A stretch of DNA of 51,688 bases from an uncultured Collinsella sp. (GTDB lineage Bacteria > Actinomycetota > Coriobacteriia > Coriobacteriales > Coriobacteriaceae), in contig CAAEON010000026.1 in the NCBI GenBank assembly GCA_900757615.1, forward strand, positions 1 through 51,688, given 5' to 3'. Position numbers and translations under genes: made by a program. The notes below the pieces were generated by a model, which worked only from the letters and a program-made list of their open reading frames with translations, did no database searches and was not told the origin of the DNA. Below are positions 10,348 through 17,776 of the stretch, piece by piece; within the stretch, counting starts at the first letter, position 1; every line of letters begins with the position of its first letter.

Positions 10348-12807
10348 CTATTCGCTAGCGCCTTCGTCACTTTCATGGTCGTTGGCAAGCATTGCCGCGC
10401 CGACGGCTGTTGTCGCCACGGCGGCAGCGGCGAGCCCGGCGGCGATGCCGGAGCCGTCGCCCGTGTCGGCGAGTTTTCCGCCCGAGCCCTTGCTCTTGTT
10501 GCCCTTGCCGTTCTTGTCGGCGCTGCCCGCGTTGGCGCCAGTGCCGGTGCCGCCCGCGTTGCCCGAGGCTGCAACGGTAAAGCTTGCGGCTCCGTCGCTG
10601 GCGAGTGTGTAGTTTTGTGCCGCGTCGCCCAAAAGGCCTTTCGCGCGCACCCAGTACGTCCCTGCGGCAAATGTTTCGCCCTCGGCCATTGCCGTGCCCG
10701 GAGCGCCGTCCGCGTCGTGCACAAACTCGAGCTGGGCCGTGCAGGCATCGGTTTCGAGCTTGCCCTCGAGTGATGCCGCAATCTTGGCGCGCACGTCTTC
10801 GCCGGCCTTAAGGCCTTCGAGTCCCTCAAAATGGGGCGTCAGCGCGCGTGGATCGATATCGATGGGCACAGAGCCCTGCAGCCCCGTAGCGGTCTCGTTA
10901 CCCAGGGCGTCGACATCCACATATTCGATGGTAAACGCATAGCCCGAAGCCGCCACGTTGAGTACGTTGCTGCTGTCGACAAGGCGGAAATGACCCTCGC
11001 CAACGGTCTTGCCATCCTGGAATGAGGCATCGCTCAGCGAGTCGCCGTACGTCATGCGCATGCGGGTCGGGAGGTAGTACGAAACGGTCTGCTTGTGCTT
11101 CGCATCGTAATTGCGCTGGTAGATGCTTCGGGCCAGTGCCGCATCAACAAAGTCGGACGCAATGATGCCAATGTGCTTGAGGCAGTCCTCCTTTGTGCTC
11201 TCATTTCCGGTGCTGTTTATATACTGGCTCTTGTATAGATGCTCGTTGACCACTCGTGCTGCGGTAAAAGGATTGCTTCCTTGTTTGTAGTTCGTGCAGC
11301 TGGTGTAGTTGATACACCAGCTATGCTCCAGGACCTTTACCTTGGCCCCGTCAGTGTCCTCGACGTCCACCATGATGCGGGCGAGCTTGGTTGTCTCCTG
11401 CAGCGCCATATCGACCCAGCCGATTTTGTCGGTTCCTGTGCATTCGTAATGGTCCTGGGCGTATACCTTGGTGCAATAGGGCTCTTCGTCACCCGTTTTC
11501 CCCACGGCTTCAAAGCCCCGCTCGTCTCGAACGAGACACATAGAGGTGCTGTCGGTGTGTGCTGCGATTTTGTCGTCCCATTGGGTGAGGTCGAGGCCCC
11601 ATGTGTGGCTGCTTACGCTGTTGCCGGCGAGCCCAAACCGACGCAGCAGGACGATCTTTCCGCGCACCTCGCCCAGCGTGGGGATACGGCTCGATGTGTA
11701 GAACAGGTTGGGGTTCTCATCAAAAACCTTGCCCAAGGCCGTCGTGAGGCTTTCGTCGGTAGCCTCGTCATTGCCCCGCGACACGAGCATGATGAGCGCT
11801 TCTGTCGGGTTTTCGCTCAAAAACGTATTGAAGTACCCGATGACATCGGAGAGATGCATAAAGTTCCCGTCTTTTTTGAGCAGGTAACAAGCTCCGTGGT
11901 CGATGCCGGGGTTCTCACCCTTTCCGAGTCGAATATCAAAATAGCGAACGCCTTCGAGCAGCTGCGTGGGGATGTAATCCTGCTGGCATTTTGCTTGGGA
12001 GGATTGGGGCTCGGTGTCGTTGTCGACGCTGCAGGTGCCCGAATCGTGCGTGCCCGGGATACTCAGTTCGTCGAGGAACTTGTTGCCATCGACGTAGCTC
12101 ATCCAACATGGTCCGTCGACGTAGCTGCTATACGTGATCCAGTCGATGCTGCTAACTGTGGCGTTGGTCTTGTCCATGCTGTAGCCGACAAGCTCGAGCT
12201 CCCACGGAATGCTCTTCCTCTTGTGGCAGATCTTGTTGTTGTCTTGGTCTTTGCCGTCCTTTTCTATGGCCAGGTAATTAATGTCTTTTTCCTCGTTTGT
12301 GCGGTCTCGGATGATGTAGGTTCCGTTTAGCTGGCGGTCGAACGCAAAAGAGCGGCTGGCCTTGCCGTCATGCTCGCCACTCCATACGTGGATGACCTTT
12401 CCATCTTTGTCCGAGTCGCCATCGACCGACCAAATGCTGTAGCCCGTCTTCTTGTGCTCTTCGAAATTGAGCAGGGTGCGGATGGCATACCAATTTGTAT
12501 TTTTTGTATCGGTCACTACGTGCTCAAGGATGAGCTTGCTGGACGTGCCGTCATTAAAAAGGTGGCAGACGTTGCCCTTGATGTTGCCGTCTTGGTTGAC
12601 GCTTGCGGTACGAAAATAGCCCGCGGGGCGAAGGCGAATGACGAACTTGTCGAGGCTGACCGACGCTGTGGCAGCGTCGTCTGCAAATGCCGCTCGCAGG
12701 GGAATACCCAGCGTCGCGGTTTCGGGCAGGCTTGCAAGCGGCGACAACGCCGCAAGTCCTAGGCCCAACGTAAACGCTCGGCGACTGATGGCGTGGTGTT
12801 CGGTCAT
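10348..12807 (-). CDS. Secreted PI-PLC X-domain protein with C-terminal membrane segment
   Basis: 819 residues. The N-terminus (ISRRAFTLGLGLAALSPLAS) is a Tat-like signal with twin arginines. A beta-rich, ricin-like region covers about 50-230. The phosphatidylinositol-phospholipase C X-like barrel follows, with SIPGTHDSGT at about 250 and RYFDIRLG ... IDHGACY at about 290-302, placing the two expected catalytic histidines. The C-terminal third has a Gly/Lys linker, a sortase-like LADTGD at about 779 and a hydrophobic stretch. It ends in an acidic tail (ANDHESDEGASE) rather than the usual basic one, so sortase anchoring is uncertain. It probably acts outside the cell on lipids or glycolipids; the substrate is unknown. 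GGAGGAG precedes the start. Confidence 0.82.
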   Translation of the reverse strand: MTEHHAISRRAFTLGLGLAALSPLASLPETATLGIPLRAAFADDAATASVSLDKFVIRLRPAGYFRTASVNQDGNIKGNVCHLFNDGTSSKLILEHVVTDTKNTNWYAIRTLLNFEEHKKTGYSIWSVDGDSDKDGKVIHVWSGEHDGKASRSFAFDRQLNGTYIIRDRTNEEKDINYLAIEKDGKDQDNNKICHKRKSIPWELELVGYSMDKTNATVSSIDWITYSSYVDGPCWMSYVDGNKFLDELSIPGTHDSGTCSVDNDTEPQSSQAKCQQDYIPTQLLEGVRYFDIRLGKGENPGIDHGACYLLKKDGNFMHLSDVIGYFNTFLSENPTEALIMLVSRGNDEATDESLTTALGKVFDENPNLFYTSSRIPTLGEVRGKIVLLRRFGLAGNSVSSHTWGLDLTQWDDKIAAHTDSTSMCLVRDERGFEAVGKTGDEEPYCTKVYAQDHYECTGTDKIGWVDMALQETTKLARIMVDVEDTDGAKVKVLEHSWCINYTSCTNYKQGSNPFTAARVVNEHLYKSQYINSTGNESTKEDCLKHIGIIASDFVDAALARSIYQRNYDAKHKQTVSYYLPTRMRMTYGDSLSDASFQDGKTVGEGHFRLVDSSNVLNVAASGYAFTIEYVDVDALGNETATGLQGSVPIDIDPRALTPHFEGLEGLKAGEDVRAKIAASLEGKLETDACTAQLEFVHDADGAPGTAMAEGETFAAGTYWVRAKGLLGDAAQNYTLASDGAASFTVAASGNAGGTGTGANAGSADKNGKGNKSKGSGGKLADTGDGSGIAAGLAAAAVATTAVGAAMLANDHESDEGASE

Positions 12808-13011
12808 AACTCCTCCATTCGCAGGGTGCGGTTATGCACTCGTTTGGGTCACTATACTGCCCAGATGTCTAAACGTGTTGGCTTAATTGTCTGCGCGGCG
12901 CTATAAATCGGCGGGCGGACGCGTTGGGGCGCTTGTCTATTTGTGCTGCTACCGCGCTGGGGGTGGTTTTGCCGCCCGGCACCCTCGCGTTCGCCGGCTA
13001 TCGGCATAAGA

Positions 13012-13041
13012 AAGGGAGGGCCGGCGAGCCGATCCTCCCTT
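13012..13041 (-). terminator. Terminator after first lipoprotein gene
   Basis: An 8-bp stem AAGGGAGG / CCTCCCTT with a GC-rich loop that can pair further. T-rich sequence follows on the minus strand. A closely similar hairpin ends the paralogous gene upstream. Between here and 12808, upstream of the PI-PLC gene, I see no gene. Confidence 0.7.
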
Positions 13042-13111
13042 GGTGCGAAGCGCTGGGGTATCGTCGCTTGTTTGCACTGTGCCTGTGTTTCCCGCTGCGC
13101 TCGCCAGTCGC

Positions 13112-13705
13112 TTAGCGCTTGATCTCGATATCGTCGAGCTTGACGTCCATGGCTTCGGCCTTGGCCTTGACGATGTCGTCGGCAAATTCCAGGGACTTCA
13201 TCATGGTCTCGACGGTATCCTTGTGCTCCTCGACGTTGTCGATGCGCACGTACACGCTGCCGCCTTCAACGTCGGTGAAGTACTCGGTCGTTACGCCGCC
13301 CGAGTGTGTATAGGAAGCGTTGCGCCAAGTCTTGCCGTTGTACTTGACGGGGTCATTCTCGGTCCACTCAAAGCTGGCATTCCACTTTGCCTCGTAGTCG
13401 AACAGCTCGTCGGCGTTCTTGTCAGAGTCGAAGACGGGGATGAAGCGATCGCTGGCGTGCTCGCTTTCAGTGAACTTAAACTGGGCCCTGTCGGCGGTGT
13501 CGCCTGCGACGTCGGTGATCTCGACGCCCTCGGGGACCTCGACCTTAAACCAGATGAAGTCGGTCCTCATATCCACGGCTGGCTTTTCTGCTCCGCCGCC
13601 ACCGCCACTGCCGGTAGCGCCGCCGCTTCCGCCACAGCCCACCAGGGCAACCGCGGCAAAGAGACTGATGCAGAGGGTGAGAATCGCAAAGGCCTTCTTT
13701 TTCAT
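13112..13705 (-). CDS. Predicted lipoprotein, paralogue A
   Basis: 197 residues with a lipoprotein signal peptide: MKKKAFAILTLCISLF, then the lipobox ALVGC with the acylated Cys at about residue 24, then a Gly/Ser linker. The mature domain starts TDFIWFKVEVPEGVEI, ends KAKAEAMDVKLDDIEIKR, and is shared with the neighbouring gene at 13932. The family is unknown to me; the fold looks like a small alpha/beta domain of about 140 residues. GAGGAGG lies upstream of the start. Its own terminator and spacing suggest separate transcription from the paralogue. Confidence 0.85.
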   Translation of the reverse strand: MKKKAFAILTLCISLFAAVALVGCGGSGGATGSGGGGGAEKPAVDMRTDFIWFKVEVPEGVEITDVAGDTADRAQFKFTESEHASDRFIPVFDSDKNADELFDYEAKWNASFEWTENDPVKYNGKTWRNASYTHSGGVTTEYFTDVEGGSVYVRIDNVEEHKDTVETMMKSLEFADDIVKAKAEAMDVKLDDIEIKR

Positions 13706-13777
13706 GGTCGTGTCCTCCTCGATCTGTAACCGCCCATGGATTACCTGCCTTTACTGTACGCGTGGACGGCTCGTTCG

Positions 13778-13808
13778 GGTGGGCCATGTGTCCCATTCTG
13801 GGGGCAGG
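13778..13808 (-). repeat. Dispersed GGGACACAT repeat, copy 1
   Basis: The plus strand reads GGTGGGCCATGTGTCCCAT and then a G-rich tail ending CAGG. The same sequence, with a few changes, occurs at 14754-14784. On the minus strand it contains AATGGGACACA, the core of the 17-mer array at 30214-30387. It lies 73 bases upstream of paralogue A. Confidence 0.6.
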
Positions 13809-13847
13809 ATTTGCGCCGTTAAGTGGCAATATGCGCGGGCGTAAAAG

Positions 13848-13878
13848 AGGGGAGGGCCGGCCGATCCGATCCTCCCCT
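13848..13878 (-). terminator. Terminator after second lipoprotein gene
   Basis: The stem GGGGAGG / CCTCCCC encloses a GC-rich palindromic loop. On the minus strand TCTTTTA follows. Its sequence resembles the terminator of the paralogous gene. Confidence 0.7.
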
Positions 13879-13931
13879 GGCTGGGCGTCCAATCATTTAA
13901 TGACTGCGCATGCGATGCTGCGTGCGAGCCC

Positions 13932-14543
13932 CTAATGCTTGATCTCGATGCTCGAAATCTCGACTTCGCGTGCCTCGGCAACTGCCTTCGCCATGTCATC
14001 GGGAAACTCGATGGAGTTGAGGAGCGCCTCGGCTTCTTTCTTATGCAGATCGAAGTTCGAGATGAGAACGTAGACGCTTCCCGGCTCAACGTCGGTAAAG
14101 AGGAGGGTTGAGACGCCGCTGTTGTCCTCGTACGTTCCGACGAGCCACGTCCTGCCGTTATACTCGACGGATCCGCCATCCTTCCACTGGAACGTATCCC
14201 CCTTCTTTTCCGCCTGGTCGGCGTAGGATTCCTCGGCCGTCAGCGCTTTTTTCCAAACGGGGATAAAGCGATCGGCCGAACCGTTCTCGTCTTCGGGGAA
14301 GGTGAGCTGGACCCTGTCGGCATTCTTGCCAGCGGAGTCGCTCACGCCAACGCTCTCGGGTATCTCGACCTTAAACCAGATAAAGTCGGTCTTCTTGGCG
14401 ACGGGAGCTTTTTCCTTGCCCTCGCTCTTGGATGCGCTGCTGCCCCCGCCTCCGCTTAACGCACTTCCGCCGCAGCCCACAAGGGCGAGTGCGGCAAAGA
14501 GGGCGATGCAAAGGGAAAGGATCGATAGGGTCTTTTTCTTCAT
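13932..14543 (-). CDS. Predicted lipoprotein, paralogue B
   Basis: 203 residues from the ATG at 14543, which has AAGGAGG eight bases upstream; a longer in-frame start would precede that site. Signal peptide MKKKTLSILSLCIALFA, lipobox ALVGC, then a Ser/Gly/Lys linker. The mature domain starts TDFIWFKVEIPESVGV and ends in EVEISSIEIKH, clearly paralogous to the gene at 13112. Shared blocks include RFIPV, VEYNGRTW / VKYNGKTW and TDVEPGSVYV / TDVEGGSVYV. The two probably arose by tandem duplication. The function is unknown; it is attached to the outer face of the membrane. Confidence 0.85.
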   Translation of the reverse strand: MKKKTLSILSLCIALFAALALVGCGGSALSGGGGSSASKSEGKEKAPVAKKTDFIWFKVEIPESVGVSDSAGKNADRVQLTFPEDENGSADRFIPVWKKALTAEESYADQAEKKGDTFQWKDGGSVEYNGRTWLVGTYEDNSGVSTLLFTDVEPGSVYVLISNFDLHKKEAEALLNSIEFPDDMAKAVAEAREVEISSIEIKH

Positions 14544-14753
14544 GGTGGCGTCCTCCTTGTCTGTCGGTGACATCACGGCGCCGCGGGTTGTTGGAGCCGT
14601 TGGTGTATGTTGCTATTCGCAAGCGTGGCGGATGTCGTTGTGTGTGGTGCGGCGATACCTCCGTTCTTAGTTTTCGGCCGTTGAGTGGCCGTGCCCCAAC
14701 GGGTTCCTTACTTATAGATATGCCCCAGCTTGTGCTGCCCGGGAGTCTCGAAA

Positions 14754-14784
14754 GGTGGGCCATGTGTCCCATGTTTGGGGCAGG
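14754..14784 (-). repeat. Dispersed GGGACACAT repeat, copy 2
   Basis: Near-copy of 13778-13808, upstream of paralogue B. The rest of 14544-14895 shows no gene. Confidence 0.6.
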
Positions 14785-14895
14785 CGCATGGGACGGTACG
14801 GCTCGGCATCGGCTTTTTCATGTTGCGCAACAGCGATGCCGGCTTAAGGTTTTAGACTTGGCTGTGACAAAAGCTAAACCACGAAAGGTCGAACG

Positions 14896-15735
14896 ATGTT
14901 CTGTCAAAAATGCGGACAGCAAGTTCCCGATGGATCGACGTTTTGCACGCATTGCGGGGCCTCGCTGGCGGGTGGTTCCGTGCTGACGCCTACGGGCGCT
15001 GGTCCTTCCTCTGCCCCGGGCCTAACCCAGTCGATGCCGCCGGTCGCGCCTGCGTCTCAAAAGCCTAAGAGCAAGGCGCCGGTCATTATCGCTGTGGCAT
15101 GTGCTGCTGTGGTCCTCATCGGGGGCGGCACGGTGTTTGCGCTTACGGTGCTCAACGGGTCAAAGAGCTCCGGCACGCAGATTTCGGTGATCGATACCGG
15201 GTCTTCGGACGAGAAAGATTCTTCTGCCAAGAAGAAGAGCGACAAGTCCAAGGACAAGGAGTCTTCGTCATCGGATGACGAGGCCGTTCCCGAGGACGAG
15301 TCGGCATACTACGGTTCGGGCGATTCGGACGATTACCTAACCGACGTGTATACGTACACGAACGACATGCATCCTTATAGCATGTCGATTCCCAATCGCT
15401 TTGAGATGGAAGATACTCCCAACGGCAGCGGCGCCAGGTATGAGGACCCGGAGACGGGCTTTGTAATCAACCTGTTTGGCTACGTCAACATTAACGACGA
15501 AACTGCACACGAGATGTTTATCGATGAGGACACCTCGGGCAAGACTGACCTCTATACCGCGGAGGGCGACAACTGGTACGTGGTTTCGTGGCGCGAGGGC
15601 GACACGATCATTTACGAAAAGACGATCGTCACGGATTCGACGATTGCCACGGCGCATTTGGAGTACTCGACTGCAAACCGCGACATGGGATCGAAGATTA
15701 TCGACACACTGCTGCCGACGTTTCAGGTGGACTAG
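14896..15735 (+). CDS. Zinc-ribbon membrane protein
   Basis: 279 residues. The N-terminus is a four-cysteine zinc ribbon (MFCQKCGQQVPDGSTFCTHC). A Pro/Ala linker, one transmembrane helix at about 57-77 (VIIAVACAAVVLIGGGTVFA), a low-complexity Ser/Lys/Asp segment at about 95-145 and an external domain follow; the external domain starts YTNDMHPYSMSIPNRFEM and ends in LLPTFQVD. The topology implies the ribbon inside and the alpha/beta domain outside. It is probably a membrane stress or surface protein; no enzyme motif is seen. AAAGG lies ahead of the ATG, and a hairpin at 15832-15867 follows. Confidence 0.85.
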   Translation: MFCQKCGQQVPDGSTFCTHCGASLAGGSVLTPTGAGPSSAPGLTQSMPPVAPASQKPKSKAPVIIAVACAAVVLIGGGTVFALTVLNGSKSSGTQISVIDTGSSDEKDSSAKKKSDKSKDKESSSSDDEAVPEDESAYYGSGDSDDYLTDVYTYTNDMHPYSMSIPNRFEMEDTPNGSGARYEDPETGFVINLFGYVNINDETAHEMFIDEDTSGKTDLYTAEGDNWYVVSWREGDTIIYEKTIVTDSTIATAHLEYSTANRDMGSKIIDTLLPTFQVD

Positions 15736-15831
15736 GCGCCCGTGCCTATAGCCGGCAATCGGAAACACCGATAGCCAGAGCTCCTGACAGCCTTTGTCTT
15801 ATGGGCTAGACTGGCTTGGACAAGATCGATG

Positions 15832-15867
15832 AATGGGACAATCGCTTCCTGGCGTCGTTGTCCCATT
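15832..15867 (+). terminator. Terminator-like hairpin with AATGGGACA arm
   Basis: A 10-bp perfect stem AATGGGACAA / TTGTCCCATT followed by TTTTTA. The arm resembles the 17-mer repeat family seen at 30214-30387. Confidence 0.7.
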
Positions 15868-15920
15868 TTTTATTATGCGTGCGGCCCGTGGTGGCCGGCG
15901 CGGTGGGCAGAGGTGTTTCG

Positions 15921-16553
15921 ATGAGTCAAGAGATGATGGACAAAACCTGCCGAGGGTTTGCCGAGGCGTTGGCTGCACGCGAGCCGGTTCCCGGCGGCGG
16001 TAGCGCGAGCGCGTTTGTGGGAGCACTGGGTGCCTCGCTGTGCGGGATGGTTGCTCGCTATGGCGCGACGAACCCCGCGCTTGCCGATCGCGCGGACGAT
16101 CTGACGCACGCGTTTGCCCAGGCGGATGAGTTGGCGCAGGAACTTGTGGGTCTGGTTGCCAAGGACGTTCGTGCGTACGGCCAGGTGTCTGCGGCATACG
16201 GTATTCCGCGCGATGATCCGGCTCGACCGGCTGCGATTCAGGATGCACTGCACGTGGCAGCCATGCCGCCGTACCGCATTATGGATGCGTGCGGTCGTGC
16301 GCTGGCGCTGCTCGAGGACATGGCCGATAAGGGTTCGCGCCAACTGCTGTCCGATGTGGCGTGCGGCGCCGTATTCTGCCGCGCTGCCATGCAGGGCGCG
16401 AGTTTGACGCTCTTTGCGAACACCACGTCTATGAAGGATCGTGCCCGCGCCGAGGAGCTCGAGGCGGCGTGCGATGAACTGCTCGATACGTGGCTGCCGC
16501 GCGCCGATGCGCTGGCGCGCCGCGCCGCCGACGCCGCCAGGAAGAGGGGATAG
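15921..16553 (+). CDS. fchA: Formiminotetrahydrofolate cyclodeaminase family protein
   Basis: 210 residues, the usual size for free-standing cyclodeaminases. They convert 5-formimino-THF to 5,10-methenyl-THF with release of ammonia, feeding histidine- or purine-derived one-carbon units into folate. The family signature VPGGGSASAFVGALGASL lies at residues 23-40, and the rest is all-helical. I chose the ATG at 15921 (MSQEMMDKTC), with AGAGGTG upstream, because earlier starts would run through the terminator hairpin. It ends two bases before folD, which handles the next step, so the two form an operon. The specific enzyme assignment rests on family similarity and on this pairing. Confidence 0.88.
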   Translation: MSQEMMDKTCRGFAEALAAREPVPGGGSASAFVGALGASLCGMVARYGATNPALADRADDLTHAFAQADELAQELVGLVAKDVRAYGQVSAAYGIPRDDPARPAAIQDALHVAAMPPYRIMDACGRALALLEDMADKGSRQLLSDVACGAVFCRAAMQGASLTLFANTTSMKDRARAEELEAACDELLDTWLPRADALARRAADAARKRG

Positions 16554-16555
16554 CC

Positions 16556-17410
16556 ATGGCAGAGCTGCTGAAGGGTGCTCCCGTTGCCCGTGCTTTGACT
16601 GAGGAACTCGCTGCTCGCTGCGCCGCCCTGCGCGAACGGGGCATCGTGCCGACGCTGGCCATCGTTCGTGTGGGCGAGCGCGAGGACGATCTATCCTACG
16701 AGCGTAGCGCCCTCAAGCGCTGCGAGAAGGTCGGCATCGAGGTTCGCCGCGTTTTGCTTCCTGCCGATGTTTCGCAGGACGAGCTGTTGGCGGCCATCGA
16801 GGACATCAATGCCGACCCCGCTGTTCATGGCTGCCTGATGTTTCGTCCGTTGCCCGTTGGGCTTGACGAGGATGCAGTTGCCGCGGCACTCGATCCTGCC
16901 AAGGATGTTGACTCCATGACGCCGGCCTCGCTGCTTACCACGCTTTCGGGGCGTGGCGAGGGCTTTGCCCCCTGCACAGCGGAGGCTGTGCTGGCGTTGC
17001 TGGACCATTACGGCGTTGAGCTGGATGGAGCCAAGGTCGCGGTCGTTGGTCGGTCGCTGGTGATTGGCCGTCCCGTTGCCGCCATGCTTACGGCTCGCAA
17101 TGCCACAGTGACGACGTGCCATACGCATACGCGCGACTTGGCTGCTGAGTGCCGTTCTGCCGACATTGTTGTTGCCGCGGTTGGGCGTGCGCGTACGATT
17201 GGCGCGGATGCGGTTCGCGAGGGCCAGACGATCATCGACGTGGGTATTAACTGGGACGAGGCCGCCGGCAAGCTGGTCGGCGACGTCGATTTTGATGCTG
17301 CGGAGCCGATTGTTGGCGCCATCACGCCCGTGCCGGGCGGCGTGGGCGCAGTGACGACGGCGATTCTCGCCAAACACGTGATCGAGGCGGCGGAGCGCGC
17401 ATTGAACTAG
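16556..17410 (+). CDS. folD: Methylene-THF dehydrogenase / methenyl-THF cyclohydrolase FolD
   Basis: 284 residues, bifunctional folate enzyme interconverting methylene-, methenyl- and 10-formyl-THF. The signatures VGRSLVIGRPVAAML and TPVPGGVGAVTTAILA are clear. The catalytic Tyr-x3-Lys region reads YERSALKRCEK, keeping the tyrosine and lysine (family YVRMKxKxC). The start at 16556 is two bases after the fchA stop, with AGGGGAT as ribosome-binding site, so translation is probably coupled. A second-half motif, DVDSMTP, replaces the common DVDGF/DVDGL; similar variation is seen in anaerobe FolDs. Confidence 0.95.
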   Translation: MAELLKGAPVARALTEELAARCAALRERGIVPTLAIVRVGEREDDLSYERSALKRCEKVGIEVRRVLLPADVSQDELLAAIEDINADPAVHGCLMFRPLPVGLDEDAVAAALDPAKDVDSMTPASLLTTLSGRGEGFAPCTAEAVLALLDHYGVELDGAKVAVVGRSLVIGRPVAAMLTARNATVTTCHTHTRDLAAECRSADIVVAAVGRARTIGADAVREGQTIIDVGINWDEAAGKLVGDVDFDAAEPIVGAITPVPGGVGAVTTAILAKHVIEAAERALN

Positions 17411-17458
17411 GCATTTTTGGCTGATTAGGGGGTTAGATATATACTCCCGTGACACGCC

Positions 17459-17689
17459 GTGTGCAAAAAATGCCAAATATGAGTACTGTTGCCAAGCTAG
17501 TCGCATATAATTTAGGTCATTTTGGCTCTCTAACGATATTTAGTATCGATAGGGACCCCTATTTTATTGGACCTTTGAGGAATTACATAGTCTAACTTTT
17601 GTACAAATGTAGACTTTCGACGCCCACGCCCGGCAAAATAGCTGCTACTAAATTGGTGTCAGTACTCATATTTGACATTTTTTGCACAC
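17459..17689. mobile_element. MITE-like element with 30-bp terminal inverted repeats
   Basis: The termini at 17459-17488 and 17660-17689 are inverted copies of 30 bp with one mismatch (GTGTGCAAAAAATG start). The 171-bp inside is AT-rich and carries small hairpins (for example AGTCTAAC ... GTAGACT) but no gene. I see no target-site duplication. It fills the 17411-17776 gap between folD and the dipeptidase gene, and its AT content contrasts with both. A large attenuator or repeat palindrome is the alternative. Confidence 0.6.
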
Positions 17690-17776
17690 AGGGGTTGCTG
17701 TGGCCGTGGTTTCGCCCTTTTTGCGCCGAAGCGATACACTGTTACCGTTTGATTTCTTCGCTCAAGGAGGATGCGC

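Noticed and set aside
10463..10480. LADTGD as a true sortase signal
   Set aside because: Not LPXTG and the tail after the helix is acidic. Left as uncertain and not counted as an anchor.
11239..12330. Plus-strand open frame opposite the PI-PLC gene
   Set aside because: No protein features, and the other strand codes for a recognisable enzyme.
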